64,000 bases of DNA. Origin: an uncultured Bacteroidota bacterium. Its GTDB lineage: Bacteria > Bacteroidota > Bacteroidia > B-17B0 > Aurantibacillaceae. The stretch spans positions 62,001-126,000 of the forward strand of contig CAILKE010000025.1 in the NCBI GenBank assembly GCA_903834765.1, read 5' to 3'. Numbering within the stretch: the stretch's first letter is position 1; every line of letters starts with the position of its first letter. A model generated the notes under the pieces. That model did not search any database. It was not told where the DNA came from and was given only the letters and a program-made list of their open reading frames with translations. The translations under genes were made by a program, and so were the position numbers. Positions 27,495 through 36,206 of this stretch are shown one piece after another.

Positions 27495-28583
27495 TTAAAC
27501 AAACTTATCTCCCTTTTGAACCTTTACGTCATTCACAAAATTTCGAATTTGCTGTTCATCTTGCTTTTTACAGATCATTAAAACGCCATCAGATTCTACA
27601 ACAATATAATCTTCCAAACCTTGTATTACTACTAATTTATCCTTTGGCACATGAACAATACAGTCCTTACAATCATATTGGATAATATTTTTTCCAACCA
27701 AAGCATTATTTCCTTTATCATGTTTGATATGATTGAACAATGAACCATAGGTTCCTAAATCACTCCAACCAATTAGAGATGAACGTACATATACATTTTT
27801 AGCTTTTTCTAATAAAGAATAATCTATCGAAATATTTTTGCAAACATTATATGCCTTTTTTATAAAATCTTTTTCTTGAGGCGTATTATAAAACTCTTCT
27901 CCATCTTTAAAAACAGTGGCTAATTCTGGGTCATTTTGTTCTAAAGATTTAATCACGCTCTTAGTACTCCAAATAAAAATACCTGAATTCCATAAGAAAT
28001 CACCACTCTCCATAAAAAACTTAGCCATTTCGTGGTCAGGTTTTTCGGTAAAAGTTTTTACTTTATAAATACGTTTGTCTTTTTCAATACTAGGCTCATT
28101 CACAAATTGAATATATCCATACCCTGTATCAGGTCTTGTAGGCTTAATGCCAAGTGTGACCAAACAATCTTCTGATTTTGCTTTTGCGAAACAAGACTTA
28201 ATCGCTTTAATAAAAATATCTTTCTTAATTATTAAATGATCGGAAGGAGCTACAACAGTGATAGCATGAGGGTTTAATTTATGAATTTTGTAAGAGGCAT
28301 AAGCTACACAAGGAGCTGTATTTCTTCGGGTTGGTTCACTTAAAATATTAGCTTTAGGAATCAACGGTAATTGCTCTCCTACTAATGTTTCATAGATTTC
28401 ACTGGTTACAACGTATATATTTTCGGGTGGACAAAGATCTATAAACCGATCGAAAGTCTGTTGAATAAGGGTTCTGCCGGTACCTAAAATATCTAAAAAT
28501 TGTTTTGGATGCGATGTTGTGCTCATAGGCCAAAAACGAGTGCCTACACCACCAGCCATTATAATGCAATATTGATTCTTCAT
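27495..28583 (-). CDS. manC: Mannose-1-phosphate guanylyltransferase
   Basis: The 362-residue nucleotidyltransferase makes GDP-mannose from mannose-1-phosphate and GTP. The pyrophosphorylase signature MAGGVGTRFWPMS is at 9-21, SEPTRRNTAPCVAYA at about 82-96 and the sugar-binding FTEKPDHEMAKFF with GDFLWNSGIFIW near 178-207. No phosphomannose isomerase domain is attached. It leads an operon with the MFS, CoA-binding and GNAT genes. The product could feed the glycosyltransferases elsewhere in the window. Confidence 0.92.
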   Translation of the reverse strand: MKNQYCIIMAGGVGTRFWPMSTTSHPKQFLDILGTGRTLIQQTFDRFIDLCPPENIYVVTSEIYETLVGEQLPLIPKANILSEPTRRNTAPCVAYASYKIHKLNPHAITVVAPSDHLIIKKDIFIKAIKSCFAKAKSEDCLVTLGIKPTRPDTGYGYIQFVNEPSIEKDKRIYKVKTFTEKPDHEMAKFFMESGDFLWNSGIFIWSTKSVIKSLEQNDPELATVFKDGEEFYNTPQEKDFIKKAYNVCKNISIDYSLLEKAKNVYVRSSLIGWSDLGTYGSLFNHIKHDKGNNALVGKNIIQYDCKDCIVHVPKDKLVVIQGLEDYIVVESDGVLMICKKQDEQQIRNFVNDVKVQKGDKFV

Positions 28584-28633
28584 ATATGGATATAAAGCAC
28601 TAATTTACTAAAAATATTGGTTTGTAAAATACC

Positions 28634-30772
28634 CTAAAACTTTAATCGAGCCTGTAATTTCAACTCCGTTTTATGATTGGTATCTATCTGATTTAGACTG
28701 CCTTGTTGAAGTACTGTTTGATTATCGTATACACTTTGAGCTATTCTTACCCAAATTTCAAACTTACGTGTAATGTCCCAATTTATAATCAAATAGGCTC
28801 TTTGCCCCTTAAAATAAAGTGCAGGAACAGAATAAGAATACAACACATCGTTTTCATATACATACAATCTGCTGTCATAACCTTTGGTATCAAAAATGGC
28901 ATATCGTAGTGTTATCGAAAAGGGGAACTTCATTTTTTTATAAATAATATCCTGAACAAAGGCTACTCCGGTTTCATCAGCATTTGTGGCTTTATCAACG
29001 TATGTATATTCTATTCGTGATTTGAGTTTAATATCATTAGTAATTTGAGCAGATAAATTGTAACGGTAATTCGTTTGGATATAAGGAACGATATAATCAT
29101 ATACATTATCTATACTACTATTTTCAAATTTTGTGCGATGTCTAAAACGCACATACATATCTATTTTTTTTGTTGGAGTATAATTTAGTTGGGCAAAAAT
29201 GTCTCGTCCAGTAGAAGGTGCATTTTTACTGGATTGTAGCCACGGAAATTTAAACTGATCAATATAAGCAGATAAGGTAAGTGTTTTTAATAATTTTGCT
29301 TCCATACCAAGGTATAAACTTTGTTCATTTTGTGGCAACGTGTTTTCGCTAATTGCGTTACCATATAAATTTTGGAAATTGCGATTAAAATTTCGATAGT
29401 GTGCTGATAAGGTTAATTTAGGATCTAAAGCCACAATAACTCCCTGACAAAAAGCCTTGCCTCCATTGGCACTCATCGAATACTCTCCAAAAAAATTAGC
29501 ATTTTTTAATACAAGGCTATAATCAAATCCTCCCACAAAGTTATGTTTACCTTGGTAATCAAATTGATTATATAACGATGGCGTTTTACGTAATTCAGCA
29601 CTCAAATTCATGTTTTGAGCAGTTGCGCCAATATGCAAACTACGATTATTATAGGAGGCATTTCCTCCAAATATAGTTTGCGTAATAGTACCTTTATCCT
29701 GAACTAACGCATTTGTATTATGTAAACCACCTAATTCTAAACTACTTACGCCAACTACATCTATCTCGCCATTGCTTAATGTGTCAGCGTTTATAGCGTT
29801 AGCATCAATTTTTTTATAAGAAGCCAAACCTGTTAACTCCAAATTTTTAAGTTTAAATGTTCCTGCAACTCCTCTAAAAAAACGATTTTCATCAAAAGAA
29901 TAATAAGGCTTAATGCCCGCTCCAAATCGTTTAATGTTCATAGGGGATGATGATTTCCCAAAAGCAAATCCTTGCCATAAAGTTAAGCCTTGCCCAAACG
30001 TTGCTTGATAATCGCCAATGACAAGGGTTTTAATAGATTTAATATTCCTAATGGCTATATGTCCGCTGTAAAAATCAAAGCCATTTTTTTGAGATCCTTT
30101 AAACCATTCTTCACCCGAATCTTTTTCGCCACTAATGGCAACAGATACATTGTTATTATATTGAAAACGATAACGCGCAAATATTCTATTTGGGTCGCCT
30201 AAATAATAAGAGTTGGGTTTCTTTATTTTAGTAATACTATCTGGTATAAAATAACCAGCCTGATGTTCTAATACCCTCTGAAAACGAAAGACTAGCTCGT
30301 GTTGACCATCTTTAAGCATTTCTTTAGCAGAAAAATGAGCGGACGAAAAATAATCACTCACAAATACGAAGGGCAGAATTTTTTTAATTGTTGCTAAATC
30401 AAAACCATCTATACTTTGCAATTCGTAAATGGTGATCAAGTTTCCGTTTTTTGCGCGATGCTTTAATAAATTTGAGATTTGAATTTCACTTAATAATTGC
30501 AAATCCAACAATTCATCTTTCGAAGCTTTATTTAAGTTTATTGGATGCTTTTTATAATATTGCCAAGAGTCGGTAAGGCTTGATAAATCTCCTTCTTCGG
30601 ATTGTAATTGTTCCGAAATTAATTCTATGTTTTGATTAATTTGCTCATCAACTTGCTCACTGCTTTTATTAACGGTATCATTTTGTGCAGAGAGATTGCT
30701 TGTTATTAGCAAAAAAAACACAACAGAAATTCTATTTTTTTTACTTAAAATACAATTACTTACTGCATACAT
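28634..30772 (-). CDS. Outer-membrane protein with ComEA-like helix-hairpin-helix repeats and a predicted beta-barrel
   Basis: From ATG 30772 the protein has 712 residues: a signal peptide (SVVFFLLITSNLSAQ), a short Asp/Glu/Gln-rich stretch, then tandem HhH units (INLNKASKDELLDLQLLSE followed by YELQSIDGFDLATIKKILPF) as in the DNA-binding ComEA family, then about 560 residues of alternating strands ending in KLQARLKF, typical of a barrel C-terminus. The frame extends 60 codons further upstream, but that part lies in a palindromic repeat and reads as non-coding. The family is widespread in Bacteroidota with no settled function. A PorV-like gene lies directly upstream. Confidence 0.7.
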   Translation of the reverse strand: MYAVSNCILSKKNRISVVFFLLITSNLSAQNDTVNKSSEQVDEQINQNIELISEQLQSEEGDLSSLTDSWQYYKKHPINLNKASKDELLDLQLLSEIQISNLLKHRAKNGNLITIYELQSIDGFDLATIKKILPFVFVSDYFSSAHFSAKEMLKDGQHELVFRFQRVLEHQAGYFIPDSITKIKKPNSYYLGDPNRIFARYRFQYNNNVSVAISGEKDSGEEWFKGSQKNGFDFYSGHIAIRNIKSIKTLVIGDYQATFGQGLTLWQGFAFGKSSSPMNIKRFGAGIKPYYSFDENRFFRGVAGTFKLKNLELTGLASYKKIDANAINADTLSNGEIDVVGVSSLELGGLHNTNALVQDKGTITQTIFGGNASYNNRSLHIGATAQNMNLSAELRKTPSLYNQFDYQGKHNFVGGFDYSLVLKNANFFGEYSMSANGGKAFCQGVIVALDPKLTLSAHYRNFNRNFQNLYGNAISENTLPQNEQSLYLGMEAKLLKTLTLSAYIDQFKFPWLQSSKNAPSTGRDIFAQLNYTPTKKIDMYVRFRHRTKFENSSIDNVYDYIVPYIQTNYRYNLSAQITNDIKLKSRIEYTYVDKATNADETGVAFVQDIIYKKMKFPFSITLRYAIFDTKGYDSRLYVYENDVLYSYSVPALYFKGQRAYLIINWDITRKFEIWVRIAQSVYDNQTVLQQGSLNQIDTNHKTELKLQARLKF

Positions 30773-30793
30773 TGGTAATTGTGCGTTAGGCGT

Positions 30794-30911
30794 GAACGAA
30801 CGGTTTGAACTACGCTGTTTATAGCAAATAAAGCGCTGGCTTTTTGCACGGATAAACAGTGGAGTTGGGGTTCGTTCTTGATTTTTTGTATCTTTTTCAT
30901 CAAGGAAAAAG
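30794..30911. repeat. Nested palindromic element upstream of the HhH barrel gene
   Basis: Three nested arms pair around 30835: GAACGAAC (30794-30801) with GTTCGTTC (30870-30877), CTGTTTAT (30815-30822) with ATAAACAG (30852-30859), and AAAGC (30830-30834) with GCTTT (30839-30843). A separate hairpin, CTTTTTC/GAAAAAG, lies at 30892-30911. This looks like an extragenic repeat and not protein-coding sequence. Confidence 0.6.
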
Positions 30912-30961
30912 ATTATAAATAATATGAAAAAATAAAATAGAATCATCATCATTTATAAAAT

Positions 30962-31816
30962 CTATTTTGCTTCTGTTTCAGGAGTACTATTTATTTTAGT
31001 TTTTTCTTTACCAAGTGCGTAACTTAATCCTATTTGTGGCGAAAAACCTAAGATACTATGGTACATCGAACTCACATCAATTTTTAATCCTTGATAATTA
31101 ACACCTATGCCAAATGCCGCTTGTGTGGGATAAGTCGCCGCCCCTACTCTAATATAAATTAGGGATGATGGCAAATATTCGATACCGCCTTTAATGTTTA
31201 TTTTTTGAAAAGAAGTTTTTTCGGCTTCCAATAATAAACATACTTTTTTAGAAAAAATATATTGAGCTCCTAACTTAAAAATAGTTGGCACCGTTTCATT
31301 ATTGTAATTTGTTATTTTAGCTTTAAAGGGATTGTAAATGTGAGTCGAAAAAATGAGTTGCTTTGTTAACTTGGCCGTTATACCCACCGAACCGGTTACA
31401 GCATGTGCTTGACCATAAATATCAGCTATTTTGGTATTCAAATAATCAACGGCAACACCTAATCCTATGATCTCATTCAACTTAATACTATATGCTAAAC
31501 TCGCTTGAGATTCACGATACAATTTATAACCCAATGTTGAATACGTAATACCGAATGTTCCTTTTTTTATAGGCAATGCCATTGCAAATCCACTTTGAGA
31601 TAATTCTTTTACAAAGAATCGATTTTCGTAAAACGCACCTATTTCTGGTTTACGAACAAACGCTAAACTACCCTGGTTATTGCGAGCACTCCACACATCA
31701 AATAATGTAGAAGATGCATGTGCCAATGCAGAAGACCTTGCACCAATGGCTCCATCACCATTAGAAGCTAAAACGAGATTTGAAATCGTAATAAAGATTA
31801 GTAGCAATATCTTCAT
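30962..31816 (-). CDS. PorV/PorQ-like outer-membrane barrel protein
   Basis: From the ATG at 31816 the protein has 284 residues, with the signal peptide MKILLLIFITISNLVLAS. The mature start GDGAIGARSSALAHASSTLFD with WSARNNQGSLAF is the conserved N-terminus of the UPF0164/PorV-like family of Bacteroidota barrels. The rest alternates short strands and ends in IGLSYALGKE. Some family members are type IX secretion components; this one is assigned only to the fold. A six-residue longer start at 31834 exists but delays the signal. It is upstream of the HhH barrel gene. Confidence 0.68.
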   Translation of the reverse strand: MKILLLIFITISNLVLASNGDGAIGARSSALAHASSTLFDVWSARNNQGSLAFVRKPEIGAFYENRFFVKELSQSGFAMALPIKKGTFGITYSTLGYKLYRESQASLAYSIKLNEIIGLGVAVDYLNTKIADIYGQAHAVTGSVGITAKLTKQLIFSTHIYNPFKAKITNYNNETVPTIFKLGAQYIFSKKVCLLLEAEKTSFQKINIKGGIEYLPSSLIYIRVGAATYPTQAAFGIGVNYQGLKIDVSSMYHSILGFSPQIGLSYALGKEKTKINSTPETEAK

Positions 31817-31923
31817 GTTACTAAGATAATACATTAATTCAAATGGAAAAATTTGTAGATAAAAAATTATACGTAGTGATTAAACAATTACGCTTTATTT
31901 TAAAAAATTTCAGAATCTATTTG

Positions 31924-32577
31924 TTAACCCGGCATACGAGTAATTTGTTTCTCGAAGCTCTTAATTTGATTAACGACTTCTTCTGATTTAGGTTTTAAAT
32001 CTTTAGCTTTTTTAAAGTATTGCTTCGCCATTTTGTATTGGATTCGCCCTGCTTCAATAGAACTTAATTGCAAATAGACGGCCGCTAAGCTTTCTTTATC
32101 AGGAATACCAGCCTTTACAGCTTCTAATAAATGCAAACGCGCTTGTTTAGAATTTCCTTTTTTTAATTCAATAAACCCTAATTGCATTAAGTTAGTACCT
32201 TCCATATCACCAACAATTTTCGATTTTATTTTCAAGCTTTTTCTAATATTAGCTTCGGCTTTATCTAAATCGTTAGTAGCCATTGATAAGTTACTTTGCA
32301 ACATATAATATCCTGATCGGATTGGTTTGAATAATAAACGTGGGAATTTTATTTTTTCCATATATAAGATAGCTCTGTCTACATCGCCCTCTTGAACTGC
32401 TTCCTGCACAATACGCATCGTGCCCATCATAAAATAAAGTATGGTTGAAATTATTGCAAAGGTAAAACATAACCAAGCAGTTACTAAATCTAAAAAGAAG
32501 TAAGATAAAACACCTAATGCTAAAAGAGCTATAATGATTTGTAAACGGTATAAAATATAAAAACGTAAAATTTTCAT
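31924..32577 (-). CDS. Membrane-anchored TPR protein
   Basis: The 217-residue protein starts at ATG 32577. Two hydrophobic helices near residues 8-55 (LYRLQIIIALLALGVLSYFF and the following one) are followed by about four tetratricopeptide-like helical pairs, for example DLDKAEANIRKSLKIKSK and NSKQARLHLLEAVKAGIPDK. TPRs are protein-interaction scaffolds; no partner is suggested by neighbours. A consensus promoter at 32599-32606 lies inside the longer frame that begins at 32601, so the shorter start is chosen. Confidence 0.75.
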   Translation of the reverse strand: MKILRFYILYRLQIIIALLALGVLSYFFLDLVTAWLCFTFAIISTILYFMMGTMRIVQEAVQEGDVDRAILYMEKIKFPRLLFKPIRSGYYMLQSNLSMATNDLDKAEANIRKSLKIKSKIVGDMEGTNLMQLGFIELKKGNSKQARLHLLEAVKAGIPDKESLAAVYLQLSSIEAGRIQYKMAKQYFKKAKDLKPKSEEVVNQIKSFEKQITRMPG

Positions 32578-32598
32578 GATATTATTTTTTGTGAGGCG

Positions 32599-32606
32599 CA
32601 AAGATA
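32599..32606 (-). promoter_or_regulatory. -7 element for the TPR gene
   Basis: TATCTTTG on the minus strand matches TAnnTTTG, 21 nt before ATG 32577. It excludes the upstream start at 32601. Confidence 0.6.
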
Positions 32607-32651
32607 ACCGTTTTTATAATATAAAATTAAACAGATACTTATTAAATACCT

Positions 32652-32685
32652 TTTGGTTTAATGCTCTTTACTTTCAATAGATTTG
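32652..32685 (+). promoter_or_regulatory. Promoter of the choice-of-anchor-B gene
   Basis: TTTG at 32652-32655, a 22-bp spacer and TAGATTTG at 32678-32685; the leader would be about 30 nt. Confidence 0.6.
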
Positions 32686-32721
32686 TATATTCGTCATATC
32701 TAACATTAAAGATTCATTAAT

Positions 32722-34140
32722 ATGAAAAACATCCTATTACTTACCATACTAAGCCTATACATAGGAGCCCAAGCGCAAACCTACCCAAGTTTAAATATTA
32801 ATTTATTAGCTCATTTGGACCCTGAAAAAGACATTACAGGTAGTGATGGACGAAAGTATTCGGGCTGCTGGGGCTGGGTTCAACCAGTTACTCAAAACGA
32901 ATATGCCTTAGTAGGCACAAGTAATCATACTTATTTTATTGATGTCAGTAATCCTTCCGTTCCTGTTATTAGAGATTCTGTAAAAGGAAAACACCCAGGT
33001 TGCACTTGGCGTGAAATAAAAACCTACCAAAATTACTGTTATATAGTAAGTGATGATGCGACCCCAAATACCTTCCAAATTGTAGATATGCAATATTTAC
33101 CGGATTCGGTACATGTGGTATATGAAGGCACTAACTATTTTGAGCGCTGTCATACCTTATTTGTTGATAATGATAAATTATATTGCGGTGGCCCAACTCC
33201 TGTTGGCGGCGGAACTGAAAACATGCATGTTTATAGTTTAGCTACACCTTCTGTCCCTGTATTGATTCGTAAATTATTTCAAGATGTTCCAAGTATAACT
33301 TATGTGCATGATATGTATGTTCGTAATGATACTGTTTATGCTTCTTGTGGGCCACAAGGCATACAAATTATTCATTTAACTGCTAGCAACACGTTTTCAT
33401 TGTTGTCATCTTTCACAGGCTATCAATATAACGGATACAATCACAGCTCTTGGCTAACAGAAAATCGGAAAACGATGGTATTTGCTGATGAAGTCCCTGC
33501 GGGCTTACCAGCCAAAAGTATTGATGTATCAAATTTGAATAATATCGTATCACTCGATGTGTTTAAATCTCACACAGGAGCCACAGCTCATAACCCTTAT
33601 ATTGTTGGTAATAACTGGTGTTGGATGAGTACCTACCAAGATGGCTTATATTTGTATGATATTTCTAATCCAAGCATCGTATCGGTTTATGGTTTTTTTG
33701 ATACCAGCCCTTTATATGGCGTCAATGATAACTTCTCTACTTCAGCATACAGAGGCAATTGGGGCGCATATCCTTTTTTACCAAGTAAAATAGTGATAGC
33801 CCTAGATATGCAAAATGGCATTTTTATTTTAGATCCTGATAATAATTATAAAAACACTGTCAGTATAAATGAAACGAAATCCTCTGCATCTCTGTTTACA
33901 ACCTTTCCAAGTCCCGCAAAGGATGAACTGAAAATCACTATTATCAATCAATCCAATTCAAATATCCATTACACCATAGCAGATGTATTGGGTAAAGTCA
34001 TTGAGTCTAATACTATTGCAGTAAATGAAGCAGTTTTTAAAACATCTATTCATACCAATCAATTAATTGACGGTTGTTATTTCATCACACTTCAAGGAAC
34101 AAACTTTACAGAAACTCAAAAAATAATTATTCAACACTAA
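32722..34140 (+). CDS. Choice-of-anchor B family secreted protein with type IX sorting tail
   Basis: The 472-residue protein has a signal peptide (LLLTILSLYIGAQAQ) and repeated LVIVD-like propeller units such as YALVGTSNHTYFIDVSNPSVP and IQIIHLTASN. Conserved GCWGW and HPGCTWREIKTY segments mark the choice-of-anchor-B family. The C-terminal 80 residues (FTTFPSPAKDELKITI to QKIIIQH) are a type IX secretion sorting domain, so the protein is exported and surface-attached or released. Its ligand is unknown. It ends 10 nt before the hydroxyacyl-CoA dehydrogenase gene. Confidence 0.85.
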   Translation: MKNILLLTILSLYIGAQAQTYPSLNINLLAHLDPEKDITGSDGRKYSGCWGWVQPVTQNEYALVGTSNHTYFIDVSNPSVPVIRDSVKGKHPGCTWREIKTYQNYCYIVSDDATPNTFQIVDMQYLPDSVHVVYEGTNYFERCHTLFVDNDKLYCGGPTPVGGGTENMHVYSLATPSVPVLIRKLFQDVPSITYVHDMYVRNDTVYASCGPQGIQIIHLTASNTFSLLSSFTGYQYNGYNHSSWLTENRKTMVFADEVPAGLPAKSIDVSNLNNIVSLDVFKSHTGATAHNPYIVGNNWCWMSTYQDGLYLYDISNPSIVSVYGFFDTSPLYGVNDNFSTSAYRGNWGAYPFLPSKIVIALDMQNGIFILDPDNNYKNTVSINETKSSASLFTTFPSPAKDELKITIINQSNSNIHYTIADVLGKVIESNTIAVNEAVFKTSIHTNQLIDGCYFITLQGTNFTETQKIIIQH

Positions 34141-34150
34141 GTTCCCATCT

Positions 34151-35320
34151 ATGTTTACAAAAGATTCTATTATTGGTATTGTTGGCTCAGGCGCTATGGG
34201 CAGTGGAATAGCTCAAGTAGCAGCGACAGCCGAGCACCAAACCCTTATTTTCGATACAAATGCGGCTGCTTTAGAAAAAGCAAAAAACAACTTAAATACT
34301 TCTTTAGTTAAGTTAGTTGAAAAACAAAAAATAACACAAGACAAAGCAGATTCTATTTTGCGTTTAACCACATTTACCAGTCAAATTAATGATTTAAGTA
34401 AGTGCCATTTAATTATTGAAGCTATTATTGAAAACAGCGATGTCAAACAAAAAGTGTTTCAAGAATTAGAAAGTTTGGTTTCTAATACCTGTGTACTGGC
34501 ATCCAATACATCATCTTTATCCATTACTTCTATTGCTTCTGCTTGTAAAAATCCGGAACGAGTAATTGGCATCCATTTCTTTAATCCCGCCACTTTAATG
34601 CCTTTAGTGGAAATCATACCTGGCGTTGCTACTAACCCAGATATTACTATTGCTTGTAAAACAGTAATTGATAGTTGGAAAAAAGTAACAGTTATTGCAA
34701 AGGATACTCCGGGTTTTATTGTGAATCGTGTTGCTCGCCCCTTTTACAGTGAGGCTTTGCGTATTTATGATGAACAATTGGCGGATATCCCTACTATTGA
34801 TTGGGCTATGCGCGAAATTGGAGGCTTTAAAATGGGTCCTTTTGAATTAATGGATTTAATTGGACATGATGTAAATTACGTGGTAACAGAAACCGTTTGG
34901 ACACAATTTTATTACGACACTCGTTTTAAGCCATCCCTAAGTCAAAAGCGATTATTAGAAGCTAAGTTTTTAGGAAAAAAATCAGGAAGAGGTTTTTATG
35001 ATTACCGAGAAGGAGCAGTTAGCCCAGAACCAAATAAAGATGAGGCATTAGGGAAATATATTGTTAATCGCGTATTGTGTATGCTCATTAATGAAGCGGC
35101 AGACACTCATTATTTAGGAATAGCTTCGGTCAATGATATTGATTTAGCAATGACTAAAGGTGTTAATTATCCAAAGGGTTTATTAAAATGGGCTGATGAA
35201 ATAGGTTTAGCATTAGTTTTAGAAACATTAAATAAACTTTACAACGATTATCAAGAAGACAGATACCGAGCATGTATTTTACTAAAAAATAAAGTAAAAC
35301 AAAATAACAGCTTTTATTAA
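34151..35320 (+). CDS. 3-hydroxyacyl-CoA dehydrogenase
   Basis: The 389-residue NAD enzyme has the GxGxxG loop GIVGSGAMGSGIAQ at 9-22, LIIEAIIENSDVKQKVF, ASNTSSLSITSIA and HFFNPATLMPLVEII with the catalytic histidine, followed by GFIVNRVARPFYSEA and GPFELMDLIGHDVN of the dimerisation domain. A second, shorter C-terminal repeat is present (INEAADTHYLGIASVNDIDLAM). It acts in fatty-acid or short-chain (3-hydroxybutyryl-CoA) oxidation. The C-terminal repeat makes it closer to PaaH/PaaC-type enzymes. Confidence 0.9.
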   Translation: MFTKDSIIGIVGSGAMGSGIAQVAATAEHQTLIFDTNAAALEKAKNNLNTSLVKLVEKQKITQDKADSILRLTTFTSQINDLSKCHLIIEAIIENSDVKQKVFQELESLVSNTCVLASNTSSLSITSIASACKNPERVIGIHFFNPATLMPLVEIIPGVATNPDITIACKTVIDSWKKVTVIAKDTPGFIVNRVARPFYSEALRIYDEQLADIPTIDWAMREIGGFKMGPFELMDLIGHDVNYVVTETVWTQFYYDTRFKPSLSQKRLLEAKFLGKKSGRGFYDYREGAVSPEPNKDEALGKYIVNRVLCMLINEAADTHYLGIASVNDIDLAMTKGVNYPKGLLKWADEIGLALVLETLNKLYNDYQEDRYRACILLKNKVKQNNSFY

Positions 35321-35403
35321 CGAGTTAATGTGTTAAACAAATGAGTGTTACTGTTAGGTATTTTAAATTATAATTTATACATTTGGTTTACTAAAATCTA
35401 GAC

Positions 35404-35970
35404 ATGAAAAAAATTATTTTATCAGCTTTATCCATTATTGCCATTGGTAGCATTGTATTTATCTCTTGCGCCAAAAAAACAGATGATAATGCTATTGCGC
35501 CGCAGTATGCTGCAGATGGTTCTGGTACAGGAGCAAATCCTAATACTACCAACGTAACCACAACAGGCACTATAGCTACTACCTCAGTAGCCAATCAAAA
35601 TTCATCTATGACTGGTATTGGTACCAGTGGCGTTTGGAACACTGTTAACTGTACTTCCGTTACAAATTGTTTATCTAGCTCAAATAGTAGTTTAGGCACA
35701 AGTGTCTCCATTTGTGTTAATGGAACAGTAACTGCAGGAACTTATCAATTAGTTTCTAGTCCAACAGCTATTCCAGCAGGTAAAGCATGCTTAACTATTT
35801 CTAATCCTCCTCAACAACCAACTGGTACTACGTGGTATTCTTCAGGAGGAACAGTAACAATAACCGCAGTTGGCCCAATTTTTACTGCTGCTTTTAGCGG
35901 TGTAACTTGTTTTCAATCTGGATCAATTTTCCCAGCTGTTACTGTATCTGGCCAAGTAGGCTGTAATTAA
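35404..35970 (+). CDS. Thr/Ser/Asn-rich lipoprotein of unknown function
   Basis: The 188-residue protein has a lipoprotein signal ending FISC with Cys22 as the lipid site. The mature part is rich in Thr, Ser and Gly and has five cysteines that could form disulphides (NCTS, TNCLSS, ICVNG, ACLTI, TCFQ). No domain is recognised. It is anchored to a membrane by inference and stands alone with its own terminator. Confidence 0.6.
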   Translation: MKKIILSALSIIAIGSIVFISCAKKTDDNAIAPQYAADGSGTGANPNTTNVTTTGTIATTSVANQNSSMTGIGTSGVWNTVNCTSVTNCLSSSNSSLGTSVSICVNGTVTAGTYQLVSSPTAIPAGKACLTISNPPQQPTGTTWYSSGGTVTITAVGPIFTAAFSGVTCFQSGSIFPAVTVSGQVGCN

Positions 35971-35993
35971 ATATATTATTTAAAATACGACAG

Positions 35994-36020
35994 AAACACT
36001 CTTCATAATGAAGGGTGTTT
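35994..36020 (+). terminator. Terminator after the Thr-rich lipoprotein
   Basis: A hairpin, AACACTCTTCAT against ATGAAGGGTGTT with a G-T pair, is followed by eight T. Confidence 0.85.
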
Positions 36021-36206
36021 TTTTTATGATATTACTCAGCATCGTGAGCGTATTGGATTTTATTTTATTACTTTGGCTATTAAATAGTTGAAGATACTTT
36101 AGTGTGAACTTTAGCTATTATTTAAAAGCAGTTTACGAAAGCAATACATCACATAATTAATCAATTCAGGGTATCTTATACCTTAGATGTAAGAGCATTA
36201 TCTTTA

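Noticed and set aside
30773-30952. 60-codon N-terminal extension of the HhH barrel protein
   Set aside because: It is made of nested palindromes, and a normal signal peptide begins at ATG 30772.
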